From Reyranella sp. (GTDB lineage: Bacteria > Pseudomonadota > Alphaproteobacteria > Reyranellales > Reyranellaceae), in contig NZ_JAFKJN010000008.1 in NCBI RefSeq assembly GCF_017305915.1, forward strand, positions 124,001-188,000: a stretch of 64,000 bases of DNA. Direction: 5' to 3'. Below are positions 24,106 through 33,183 of this stretch, one piece after another. The position numbers were made by a program, and so were the translations under genes. The notes beneath the pieces were generated by a model. The model worked only from the letters and a program-made list of their open reading frames with translations. It had not been told where the DNA came from and searched no databases. Each line of letters begins with the position of its first letter. Positions within the stretch are counted from its first letter, which is position 1.

Positions 24106-25653
24106 CTACCGTTTTACAGCGAGCACGAAGCCCGGGCCGCCGTCCTCGAACACGTGGGTCGTGACCCCGGCCGGGCTGCCGGCGATGGCGAGCAGCTTGT
24201 CCCTGACCCAGGCGCTCGCCTCGGGCGTCACGTTGTGCGCCATCCAGGCGAGGACCGGGCAGCCCTCGCTGGCGAGCCGCCGCTGCAGCTCGGCCTTCAA
24301 GCCGGCCGGCAGCACGCCCTGCGCGAGGTCGCGGCTGAACACCAGCGCGGTCGGCGCGAAGCCCTGCAGGTAATGGCCGTAGGCGCCGCCGTAGATCAGC
24401 TCGGCATAGCCCGGCTTGTACCAGGCCGGGCTGTCGGTGGTGATCACCGGCAGGACCTGGCCGCGGCAGGCCGGCTGGCCGCCGATCCAGGCGGCCGATT
24501 GACGGAACGGCTCGTGCACCACCCGCGATCCGGTGCCGGGCAGCCGCGCCACCGCGACCCCGGCCATGCTCAGCGCCAGCGCCGCGAGCGTCACGGTGAG
24601 CGCCAGCCTGAGCGCCGGCGCGGCCTTCTCGACCGCGGCGTCGTAGGCGAGCGCGGCCAGCGCCCACACGAACGGCGAGACGACCATGAAGTTGCGGTCC
24701 CAGAAGTTCGGCGCCAGCAGGGTCGAGCTCGCGATCGCGCCGAGCAGCACCACGACCGGCACGCCGGCCAGGAACAGCAGGGTGCGGCTGGGCTGCAGGC
24801 GGCCCGTCGATCCGCGCCGGCCGTGCAGGATCGCGGCCGCGCACAGCAGCAGCGCCACCAGCCCCGGGGTGCCCAGCGTGTAGTCCAGGCAGGACTTCAG
24901 CACCGCGACGTACCAGGCGACGTCGTTGCGGTACCAGTTGTCGCCGAGCGAGACCCGGGTATGCGGCTCGATCACCAGCTTGACGTACAGCCCGGCCGCG
25001 ACGGCGAGCGCCGCCCCGGCGGCGGCAAGCCGCCAGCGGTCGCGGTGCTCGAGCAGGCCGAGCAGGATCAGCACGGCCAGGCCGACATGGAGCACGTAGA
25101 AGTGCGTGAAGGCGCCGGCCAGCATCAGCGCCAGCAGCGCGGGCGTCCGCCAGCCGCGCTGTCCTCGCAACCGCGCCAGCGCCAGCGCCAGGATGCCGGT
25201 CACGATCAGCAGGCAGAGCGCGTAGGAGCGCGCGTTCTGCGCCTGGCTGAACCAGAACAGCGAGCCGGTGGCGAGCGCCGCGCCGAACAGCCGCGCCGGC
25301 AGGCTGAAGACCGCGCGCATGCCGGCGACGAACACGACGATCGCGGCCGAGGCGGCGAGCGCGCTCGGCAGGCGCAGCATCGCGTCGCTGGCGCCCGCGA
25401 CCTGCGTGAAGGCGCCGAGCGTCAGCAGGTAGAGCGGCGGATGGACGTCGGTGGCGATGCGCTCGAACAGCGTCGTGCCCGGCCACGGCTCGAGCAGCTT
25501 GGCGGTGAACAGCTCGTCGAACCACAGGCTGTGGGTGTCGAGGCCGACGAAAGCGAAGACCAGCCCGACCGCGACCGCCAGCCCGAAGCCTGCGACGGCG
25601 ATCCGCCGGTCGCTGTCGGCGCGCACCGTCCAGGTCTGGCGAGCGGGGACCAT
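24106..25653 (-). CDS. GT39/ArnT-like integral membrane glycosyltransferase
   Basis: 515-aa polytopic protein of the dolichyl/undecaprenyl-phosphate-sugar glycosyltransferase type (GT-C fold). The first periplasmic loop shows HSLWFDELFTAKLL (near 41-54), with the acidic D-E pair used in catalysis, and TDVHPPLYLLTLGAF (near 69), a strong family marker. About 11 further hydrophobic helices follow. A soluble C-terminal part (after about residue 370) contains CRGQVLPVITTDSP and GGAYGHYLQGF. It probably moves a sugar from a lipid carrier to an envelope acceptor. It starts 7 nt downstream of the preceding membrane-protein gene. Acceptor and sugar are unknown. Confidence 0.87.
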   Translation of the reverse strand: MVPARQTWTVRADSDRRIAVAGFGLAVAVGLVFAFVGLDTHSLWFDELFTAKLLEPWPGTTLFERIATDVHPPLYLLTLGAFTQVAGASDAMLRLPSALAASAAIVVFVAGMRAVFSLPARLFGAALATGSLFWFSQAQNARSYALCLLIVTGILALALARLRGQRGWRTPALLALMLAGAFTHFYVLHVGLAVLILLGLLEHRDRWRLAAAGAALAVAAGLYVKLVIEPHTRVSLGDNWYRNDVAWYVAVLKSCLDYTLGTPGLVALLLCAAAILHGRRGSTGRLQPSRTLLFLAGVPVVVLLGAIASSTLLAPNFWDRNFMVVSPFVWALAALAYDAAVEKAAPALRLALTVTLAALALSMAGVAVARLPGTGSRVVHEPFRQSAAWIGGQPACRGQVLPVITTDSPAWYKPGYAELIYGGAYGHYLQGFAPTALVFSRDLAQGVLPAGLKAELQRRLASEGCPVLAWMAHNVTPEASAWVRDKLLAIAGSPAGVTTHVFEDGGPGFVLAVKR

Positions 25654-25660
25654 GCTTCTC

Positions 25661-26167
25661 TTACGCGTCGAGCAGGTCGATGTGCCCGGCCGTGCGGGCG
25701 CGCAGCCAGGCGACGGCCGAGCGGCCGAGCAGGTAGCCGCTCGCCAGCAGCATGAAGAACTCCGCCGTCGACTCGTAGGGGTTCTCGGCGCGCAGGCCGG
25801 TCTCGATCGCGCCCTGGATCGCGGCGAACAGCACCATCGCCCAGCCGACCCAGACGGCGTCGCTGCCGCGCACCACCCGCACCAGCCCGTGGGCGCGGTC
25901 CGAGGCCACCGTCAGCGCCCAGCCGCGCGCACCGCCCGCCACGATGCCGGCGGCGGCGACCAGCCAGACCTCGGGATTGGCGAGGTCGCGGATCTCCGGA
26001 TACGACAGCAGGATCACGGTGCCGGCGAAGGCGAGCACGCCGGGCAGCAGGAGCTGCCACCGCGCGAAGGGGATGGGATGGCGCTCGGGATTGGCGGTCA
26101 CCGCCGCGCCGATCGCCAGGAGAACGATCAGGAGATCCAGGCCATACATGACCAGCAGATGCTTCAT
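25661..26167 (-). CDS. Multi-pass membrane protein, unknown
   Basis: 168-aa hypothetical with an N-terminal helix (MKHLLVMYGLDLLIVLLAIG) and about four to five more hydrophobic stretches, including LLPGVLAFAGTVILLSY, VWLVAAAGIVAGGARGWALT, WVGWAMVLFAAIQGAI and FFMLLASGYLLGRSAVAWL. The C-terminus is soluble and short (ARTAGHIDLLDA). First gene of the apparent operon with the GT39-type transferase and GNAT protein. Family not recognised; perhaps an accessory protein for the glycosyltransferase. Confidence 0.7.
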   Translation of the reverse strand: MKHLLVMYGLDLLIVLLAIGAAVTANPERHPIPFARWQLLLPGVLAFAGTVILLSYPEIRDLANPEVWLVAAAGIVAGGARGWALTVASDRAHGLVRVVRGSDAVWVGWAMVLFAAIQGAIETGLRAENPYESTAEFFMLLASGYLLGRSAVAWLRARTAGHIDLLDA

Positions 26168-26253
26168 GCGAAGCCTCCGGCGCGCGAGACCTCGCGCGCT
26201 GTGAGAAGCCTTGCGTACGGACTTGCGCTCAAGAACGTGCGCCGGGGCGCCGC

Positions 26254-27675
26254 CTAAATCTGATGCGCCATCGGAGGCGCATGGATCGGCCGCACGCGCT
26301 CATAAGCCGCCGCCGCCCGCAGCACGAGCGCATCCCGCGCATGTCCGCCGACGATCTGCAGCCCGATCGGCAGCCCGTCGCGGTCGAGCCCGCAGGGGAT
26401 CGTCGCTGCCGGCTGGCGCGTCAAATTGAAGGTCAGGGTGAACGGCGTCCAGCCGATGTCGACGCCGTCGCCGCCCCACGCCGCGTTCTGGTTCACCTCG
26501 AACGCGGTCATCGGCATGGTCGGCGTCAGCAGCAGGTCGTACTTCGCCATGAAGGCATTCATGATCACGCCGAGCTGCTGGCGCTGGTGGATCGCGGTCA
26601 CCACCGTCTCCTGGCCGAGATTGGCGCCGACCTCGGCGGCCTTGACCAGGCCCGGATCCATCAGCGCCTGCTTGTCAGGCGCGTAGCCCTTGAACAGCAC
26701 CGCCACGTTCGACTGCCAGTGCGCGTTCAGGATGGCGCGCGGATCGAGCCCCTGCAGGTCGGGCGAGTCCTCGACCACCTTGGCACCCAGGGTCTTGAAC
26801 ACCTTGGTCGCGGCCTCGACCGCGACCGCGACGTCGCGGTCGATCCTCTCGCGCTCGATGAAGCCCAGGTTGGGCGAGTAGGCGATGCGCAGGCCCTTCA
26901 CGCCCTTGTCGAAGCCCTTGAGATAGTCCTCGGCATCGTCGGGCCGGCCGTAGGGATCGCGGCTGTCGGGCCGCGCCATCACGTTCATCATCATCGCCGC
27001 ATCGCGCACCGTGCGCGTCATCGGCCCGATATGCGACAGCGTGCCCTGCGCCGAAGGCGGGAACAGCGGCACGCGCGCCTGCGTCGGCTTGAGACCGAAC
27101 AGGCCGGTGAACGAGCAGGGGATGCGCACCGAGCCCGCGCCGTCGGTGCCGACCGCGAGGCTGCCCATGCCGACCGCCTCGGCCGCGACGCCGCCGCCCG
27201 ACGAGCCGCCCGGTGTGTGGCCGATCTTCCACGGATTGTGGGTCGCGCCGAACAGCCGCGAGTCCGTCACGCCCTTCCAGCCATATTCCGGCGAGGTCGT
27301 CTTGCCGAGCAGCACCGTGCCCGCCTCGCGCAGCCGCTGCGCCACCGGCGCCTCGACGGTCCACGGGCCGTTCTCGTCGGTCGCGAGGCTGCCCATGCGG
27401 GTCGGCAGGCCCTTGGTCAGCACCATGTCCTTGATGGTGAGCGGCACGCCGTCGATGTCGCTGAGCCGCTTGCCGCCCTTCTTCCAGCGCTTCTCCGAGG
27501 CGCGCGCCGCCCGCAGCGCACCATCGGGATCGAGATGCTGGAAGGCGTTGAGCTTGGGATTGAACGCCTCGATGCGGGCGATCGCCGCCTTCACCGCCTC
27601 GACCGGCGAGGCCTTGCGCGCCTTGTAGAGCTTGGCCAGCTGCCAGGCCGGCATCAACGCGAGATCGGCGGTCAT
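26254..27675 (-). CDS. Amidase-signature hydrolase 1
   Basis: 473-aa cytoplasmic amidase hydrolysing a C-N amide bond to a carboxylic acid and ammonia or an amine. The Ser-cisSer-Lys triad is intact: K82 in PLTIKDMV, cis-Ser S158 in PGGSSGGG and S182 in DGAGSVRIP. Length and order match the amidase signature family (GatA, AtzF-like, aryl-acylamidase). It directly follows amidase 2 with no gap (TAG next to ATG), and the two are clearly paralogues (compare RASEKRWKKG and RASERRWKKG), suggesting duplication with divergence. Last gene of the long minus-strand block, which implies that the block handles an amide. Not GatA: no gatBC nearby. Confidence 0.92.
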   Translation of the reverse strand: MTADLALMPAWQLAKLYKARKASPVEAVKAAIARIEAFNPKLNAFQHLDPDGALRAARASEKRWKKGGKRLSDIDGVPLTIKDMVLTKGLPTRMGSLATDENGPWTVEAPVAQRLREAGTVLLGKTTSPEYGWKGVTDSRLFGATHNPWKIGHTPGGSSGGGVAAEAVGMGSLAVGTDGAGSVRIPCSFTGLFGLKPTQARVPLFPPSAQGTLSHIGPMTRTVRDAAMMMNVMARPDSRDPYGRPDDAEDYLKGFDKGVKGLRIAYSPNLGFIERERIDRDVAVAVEAATKVFKTLGAKVVEDSPDLQGLDPRAILNAHWQSNVAVLFKGYAPDKQALMDPGLVKAAEVGANLGQETVVTAIHQRQQLGVIMNAFMAKYDLLLTPTMPMTAFEVNQNAAWGGDGVDIGWTPFTLTFNLTRQPAATIPCGLDRDGLPIGLQIVGGHARDALVLRAAAAYERVRPIHAPPMAHQI

Positions 27676-29106
27676 CTACTTGGTCTCCGGCAGCACGGGG
27701 AACTCGATCGGGTGTTCGTCGGCATAGGCGCCGGCCAGCGCCAGCACCGCGGCGTCCTCGAAGTGGCCGGCCACGATCTGCAGCCCGACCGGCAGGCCGG
27801 CGCTGCTGAGACCGCACGGCACCGAGGCGGCGGGCTGGCGCGTCAGGTTGAAGGTCGCGGTGTAGGGCGACCACATCATGTTCGGCTTGCCGTCGGGCCC
27901 GTCCGGGGCGTTCTTCAGCACCGCGAAGGGCTGCACCGCGACGGTCGGCGTCAGCAGGAAGTCGTATTTCTCGAAGAACAGGTTCCACGCCACCGACATC
28001 TCGCGGCGGATGGCGTGCGCATTGACCACGTCCTGCAACGTGTAGCGCTCGCGCGCCAGCTTGGCGCCGGCCAGCAGCGCCGAATCGAATTCGCCATGGC
28101 GCTGCTCCGGAAACATATCGAGCAGCCGCTGGCTGTTGGTCAGCCATTGCGTGACGAAGCTCCTGCCGGCCTCGGCATGCGGGAACGGCGGCGCATCGAT
28201 CTCCTCGACCGCGCAGCCGAGCTTCTCGACCCGCTTGGCGGCCTTGGTGACCATCGCCGCGACCTCGAGATCGAGCGGGTGCTCGCTCATGCGCAGCAGG
28301 AAGGCGACCTTCGGCTTCCTTTTGTGCTTGTGCTTGTGCCTGTGCTTCAGCGCCTTGATGTAGTCGGCGTCGTCGGGCGGCAGTTGCGTCGGATCGCGCG
28401 GGTCGGGCCGGGTGATGGCGTTCAGCATCAGCGCGCAATCGAGCGCCGTGCGGCACATCGGGCCGGTGTTGGAGAAGTCGCCGTTCAAGGTCGGCGGCCA
28501 GTTGGGCACGCGGCCGTAAGTGGCCTTGAGGGTGACCAGGCCGTTGAAGCTCGACGGGATGCGCACCGAGCCGCCGCCGTCGGTGCCGATGGCGAGCGGC
28601 CCGAGCCCGGCCGCAGCCGCGGCGCCCGCGCCGCCCGACGAGCCGCCCGGAGTCATGTCGGTGTTCCACGGATTGCGCGTCACGCCGTGCAGCGGCGTGT
28701 CGGTCACGCCCTTGTGGCCGAACTCCGAGCTCGTGGATTGCGCGAACACGATCGCGCCGGCCTCGCGCAGCCGCGCCACCGCCGGCGCGTCGGCATCGAC
28801 CGGCGTCTTGTCGGTGAGCTTGCTGCCCATCGAGGCCGGCCAGCCCTTGACCCGCACCAGTTCCTTGATCGAGACGGGGACGCCGTCGATCGGCGACAAA
28901 GGCTTGCCCTTCTTCCAGCGCCGCTCCGAGGCGCGCGCCGCGGCGAGCGCCGGCCCGGCATCGACGATGCACAAGGCGTTGAGCACCGGATTGACCGTGT
29001 CGGCGCGCGCCAGCACGGCCTTCATGGTCTCGACCGGCGAGGCCTTGCCCTTGGCGTAGAGCTTGCCGAGCTGCGCGGCGGTGAGCTGGGTCAGATCGTG
29101 CTTCAT
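27676..29106 (-). CDS. Amidase-signature hydrolase 2 with His/Lys-rich insert
   Basis: 476-aa amidase-signature enzyme; ATG 29106 follows GAGGGA. The triad is K81 in VSIKELV, S156 in PGGSSGGA and S180 in GGGSVRIPSS. It differs from amidase 1 by an unusual low-complexity insert, KHRHKHKHKRKPK (254-266). This is coded by CAC-AAG hexamer repeats near 28315-28345, just before the VAFLLRMSE strand. Such a run could bind metal or nucleic acid, or simply be a slipped microsatellite in a surface loop. It is downstream of the TPR gene, separated from it by the REPIN-like element at 29125-29202. Confidence 0.9.
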   Translation of the reverse strand: MKHDLTQLTAAQLGKLYAKGKASPVETMKAVLARADTVNPVLNALCIVDAGPALAAARASERRWKKGKPLSPIDGVPVSIKELVRVKGWPASMGSKLTDKTPVDADAPAVARLREAGAIVFAQSTSSEFGHKGVTDTPLHGVTRNPWNTDMTPGGSSGGAGAAAAAGLGPLAIGTDGGGSVRIPSSFNGLVTLKATYGRVPNWPPTLNGDFSNTGPMCRTALDCALMLNAITRPDPRDPTQLPPDDADYIKALKHRHKHKHKRKPKVAFLLRMSEHPLDLEVAAMVTKAAKRVEKLGCAVEEIDAPPFPHAEAGRSFVTQWLTNSQRLLDMFPEQRHGEFDSALLAGAKLARERYTLQDVVNAHAIRREMSVAWNLFFEKYDFLLTPTVAVQPFAVLKNAPDGPDGKPNMMWSPYTATFNLTRQPAASVPCGLSSAGLPVGLQIVAGHFEDAAVLALAGAYADEHPIEFPVLPETK

Positions 29107-29124
29107 GTCGAGTCCCTCTTCGCT

Positions 29125-29202
29125 GGGAGCGCGCCACTCCAGTGGCGCTCTTCTCGGCGTGGCCGGTACCGACATGATGCGCCACTGGAGTGGCGCGCTC
29201 CC
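29125..29202. repeat. REPIN-like palindromic element, copy 1
   Basis: A perfect 24-bp inverted repeat, arms 29125-29148 and 29179-29202 around a 30-nt loop. Each arm is itself a hairpin, GCGCCACT-CC-AGTGGCGC, after a GGGAGC tail. The whole thus has two small hairpins arranged head to head, the architecture of REP doublets. A second copy is at 62170-62246. It lies between the TPR gene and amidase 2. No RAYT (REP-associated transposase) is present in the window. Confidence 0.9.
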
Positions 29203-29214
29203 GGCCATGAGCCC

Positions 29215-30594
29215 CTACGCGTTGGCATACTGCCGCGCCAACCGCTCGGCCTGGTAGTCGGCGGTCATCGCCTGCTCGGCGCGGCCGAGCTTGCGGTAGA
29301 GATCGGCCAGCGCGCGCTTGGTCGCCGGCACCGTCGGCCGCTCGCGTTCGTCGGCCTGCAGGATCTTGAGCGCGGCGTCGTTCCAGCCCGACTTGATCAG
29401 GGCGTCGAGATGGATCGCGCCGAACAAGGCACGCTGCGCGATGCTGCCGCCGATCGGCCGCAGGTGCGGCATCGCCTGTCCGAGCAGGCGCGCGGCCTCG
29501 GCGTGGTCGCCGCGGGCGTGCGCGGCGAGGCCGTGCGCCGCCGGCACGGCGCAGTCGGCCCAGGCCTCGCGCTCGAACGGCTTGGCCTGCTCGCCGCGGT
29601 CCTCGAGGCTCGCCAGCATCTCGGTGACGCTCGGCTTGCCGGCGCGGGCCAGCGCGTAGAGGTACTGCAGGTCGAGGAACGGCACGAAGTGGTCGTGCAG
29701 CCGACCTTCGAGATAGGACGCCACATCCGCCCAGCGCGCGCCGACATCGACGCCGCGCAGCTCGAGCCGCGTCAGCAGCGAGATGGCGTTGATCTGGTCC
29801 TCGGAGAACTCCTTCCACACGCCCCATACGCGGCTGTCGAACAGCGCCAGCGCCTCGTCCGTGCGGTCGAGATCGATCAGGAACAGCGCCTGATGCCACC
29901 AGTTGTGGGTGTACATGAAGGAGTTGCAGTCGGCCCAGCAGTCGCTGACCGACTCCAGGAACGCCACGCCCTCGGTCAGCCGGCCGCGCGCCTCGAAGCA
30001 GTGCGCCATCGCGTGGTGCGCCCACGGGTCGTTGCGCCCCATCTCGATCGCGCGCCGGGCATGCGCCTCGGCCTCGTCGAGGCGATTGCACTCCTCGAGG
30101 CCGAAGGCATGCATGCCCCAGACGAAGTGGTTGTCCCTGTTGGCGGCGATCAGATGCTCGCCGATCCGCAGCAGCGCCTCGGCGTCGCCCAGGTTGAAGG
30201 CGTGCAGTTGCCCGAGCTTGCCGGCCAGCAGGTCGCGCGGCCATTCGGCGACCATCTTCTCGTGGATCGCGAGGCTCTTGTCGGCGTCGCCGTCGAGCCA
30301 GGCCTGGGTGGCGTCGAGCCAGGCCCGTTCGCGCGGGCCGATGCCCTTGCTCAGGATCCGGGCGCGCGCCAGGTATTTGGCGCCGAGCGCGCGGCCGTCG
30401 ACCGAGTTCATGGACAAGACGAGGTTGGCGGCCAGCACCGGCAGCAGCGCGCACGTCTCTTCGGCGTCCGCTGCCGCCATGAACCCGTCGAAGCGCTTGC
30501 CGAAGACCAGCCATTCCTCGCGCAGGAAGTCGAGCGCCTCGATGGCCTTTGCATCGGCGTTGGCGACGTCCAGCCCTTGACCGTCCTTCAACAT
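29215..30594 (-). CDS. TPR-repeat protein
   Basis: 459-aa cytoplasmic helical-repeat protein. TPR-like units include EEAEAHARRA-type helices (RLDEAEAHARRAIEMGRNDP, near 172-191), AWAHHAMAHCFEARGRL, TDEALALFDSRVW and ATKRALADLYRKLGRAEQAM. A His-containing middle segment, NDHF-VWGMHAFGLEE and MYTHNWWHQALFLI, is unusual for a pure scaffold and resembles a family of TPR proteins found near amidases and catabolic genes. There is no signal peptide. It lies 37 nt downstream of the ABC permease gene, so likely part of the same transcript. Function unknown; a chaperone or regulatory adaptor is possible. Confidence 0.8.
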   Translation of the reverse strand: MLKDGQGLDVANADAKAIEALDFLREEWLVFGKRFDGFMAAADAEETCALLPVLAANLVLSMNSVDGRALGAKYLARARILSKGIGPRERAWLDATQAWLDGDADKSLAIHEKMVAEWPRDLLAGKLGQLHAFNLGDAEALLRIGEHLIAANRDNHFVWGMHAFGLEECNRLDEAEAHARRAIEMGRNDPWAHHAMAHCFEARGRLTEGVAFLESVSDCWADCNSFMYTHNWWHQALFLIDLDRTDEALALFDSRVWGVWKEFSEDQINAISLLTRLELRGVDVGARWADVASYLEGRLHDHFVPFLDLQYLYALARAGKPSVTEMLASLEDRGEQAKPFEREAWADCAVPAAHGLAAHARGDHAEAARLLGQAMPHLRPIGGSIAQRALFGAIHLDALIKSGWNDAALKILQADERERPTVPATKRALADLYRKLGRAEQAMTADYQAERLARQYANA

Positions 30595-30631
30595 GACCCC
30601 GCTTATTTCAGGGCCAAGCTTCGCACAGGCG

Positions 30632-31410
30632 CTAGGCCTGCTCCAAGCCCTCGCGGACGAGGCCCCACCGCATCGTGGTGCGTTGTTCGATCGGCCGCAG
30701 GATCAACCGGTCCATGGCCAGCCAGACAATGCCGATCGCGAGCATGCCGACGACGATGCGGGCCGACTGAAAGTACTGCTGGGCGTTGAAGATGGCGTAG
30801 CCCAGGCCGTCGGTGCTGGCGATCATCTCGCCGCCGACCAGCGAACGGAAGCCGAAGGCGATGCCGAGGCGGATGCCGGTCATCAGGTTGGGCAAGGTCG
30901 CCGGGAAGATGACATGGCGGATCACGTCGCCGCGGTTGGCGCCCAGGGTCCGCACCGCCTCGATCAGCACCGGCTGCACCATGCGGATGCCGGTCAAGAG
31001 GTTGTGCAGCACCGGGAAGAAGACCGACATCACGATGATGAAGGTGACCGCGCCCTGGCCGAGCCCGAACCACAGGATGGCGAACGGGATCCAGGCGAGG
31101 CCGGGGATCGCCTGCAGGAGGTTGACCAGCGGATCGAAGAAGTTGCGGCTCGCCCGGCTCAGCCCCATCAGGTAGCCGAGCGGCACGGCGATCGCGCAGC
31201 CGACGACGAAGCCGAGCAGCAGGCTCTTCAGGCTGACCGCGAGGTTGACCAGCAGCACGCCGGAAGCGAGGTCGGCGGCGAAGGTCTGCGCGACCTCGAG
31301 CGGCGAGGGGAACAGCACCTTGGGCCAGATGCCCGCCATCGCCAGCGCCTGCCAGATCGCGACCGCGACGGCGAACGGGAACAGCTCCGCGAAGAGGGTG
31401 CGCGCGGCCT

Positions 31411-31414
<4 letters not shown>
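30632..31414 (-). CDS. ABC permease, NitT/TauT (SsuC) family
   Basis: 260-aa inner-membrane permease with six predicted helices. The coupling loop is visible as EAVRTLGANRGDVIRHVIFP (near 160), followed by ATLPNLMTGIRLGIAFGFR, the classic binding-protein-dependent transport signature. The start at ATG 31414 overlaps the stop of the ATPase gene in ATGA. With the ATPase and binding protein it forms a complete importer of the nitrate/sulfonate/taurine class, whose members also import pyrimidine precursors, aromatic acids and amides. The ligand is probably the substrate of the surrounding catabolic genes. Confidence 0.92.
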
Positions 31415-32180
<766 letters not shown>

Positions 32181-32184
<4 letters not shown>

Positions 32185-33167
32185 TTCAGCAGCTCGGGCT
32201 TCTTGGCCTTGAGCTCGGCCGTCACCTTGTTCAGCGCGGCGAGATGCGGCTCGAGCTTGATCGGCGCCGGGATCAGCTTCTCCTCGGCGAGATAGTCGGC
32301 CGTGGTCTGCAGCGACTTGGCGGTGAAGTCGTCGATCACCGGATCGTAGGTCAGCACCTTGAACGAGACCTCGACGATGCGCGGCTCGACCTTGAGGAAC
32401 TCGGCCTCGAGCGCGGCGGCCTCCTTCTGGTTCTGGCGCACCCATTGCTGCGATTCCCAAAGGGCGGCCACGGCGTCCGCGACCTTCGTCGGGTTGGCGG
32501 CGGCCCACTTGTCGGAGATCAGGAACAGCCCGCCGCCCTGCACGTGCTTGCCGAGACGCAGCAGGATCGAGGCCTTGCCCTCCATCTTCTCCTCGGTGAG
32601 CGTCAGGAACGGCTCGAGGCCGGCCATCGCATCGACCGCGCCGGAGACCAGCATCTGGCCCATGTTGCCGTAGTTGGCATTGACCCGCTGGACGGAGTCG
32701 CGCGGCAGGCCCGCTTCCTTCAGCACCTGGTTGAGGCCTTGCGCCGGCGCGGTGCCCTGCGGCACGGCGATCTTCTTGCCCTTGAGGTCCTTCGGCGAGG
32801 CGATGCCGGATTCCTTGCGCACCAGGATGCCGTAGGAATCGCCGCCCTTGGCGTACATCGAATAGGCCTTGAAGGGCAGGCCAGTCGCCCAGGCGACGAC
32901 GGTCGATTCGACGCCGCCACCCGACCAGTCGGCCTGGCCCGCGGCCAGCGCCTGGTTGGCCTGCACGCCGGTGGCGAGCGGCAGCACTTCCACATCGAAG
33001 CCGTACTTGGCGAAGATGCCTTTCCTGGCGCCGACATAGAAGGCGGCCTGCGAGGCCGTCGTCAGCACGCCGAACTTCACCTTGACCTTGTCCTGCGCGG
33101 CGGCGGGGCCCGCCAGCAGCAGGCCGCCGGAAGCGAGCAGCGCGGCCCGCCGAGAAATACCCTTCAT
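32181..33167 (-). CDS. ABC substrate-binding protein, NMT1/SsuA-like
   Basis: 328-aa periplasmic binding protein. ATG 33167 is preceded by GAGGAA. The leader MKGISRRAALLASGGLLLAG has twin arginines and ends at AAAQD. The mature part begins VKVKFGVLTTASQAAFYVG, with the family segments GIFAKYGFDVEVLPLATGVQ, ALAAGQADW, LKGKKIAVPQGT and VNANYGNMGQMLVSGAVDAM. It is 16 nt downstream of carboxyltransferase 1, linking uptake to the carboxyl-transfer genes. Ligand unknown; this class covers sulfonates, thiamin precursors, pyrimidines and aromatic acids. Confidence 0.92.
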
Positions 33168-33183
33168 TGTTCGTTTCCTCCCA

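Noticed and set aside
24053..25525. A second minus-strand frame over the GT39-type gene
   Set aside because: Arg/Ala-rich with no hydrophobic helices, while the other frame shows the DE and HPPLY motifs of the family.
26263..30789. A plus-strand open frame of about 1500 codons
   Set aside because: It lies antisense across two amidases with intact catalytic triads and the TPR gene. It is Arg/Ala/His-rich with no domain; long antisense frames are expected at this GC content.
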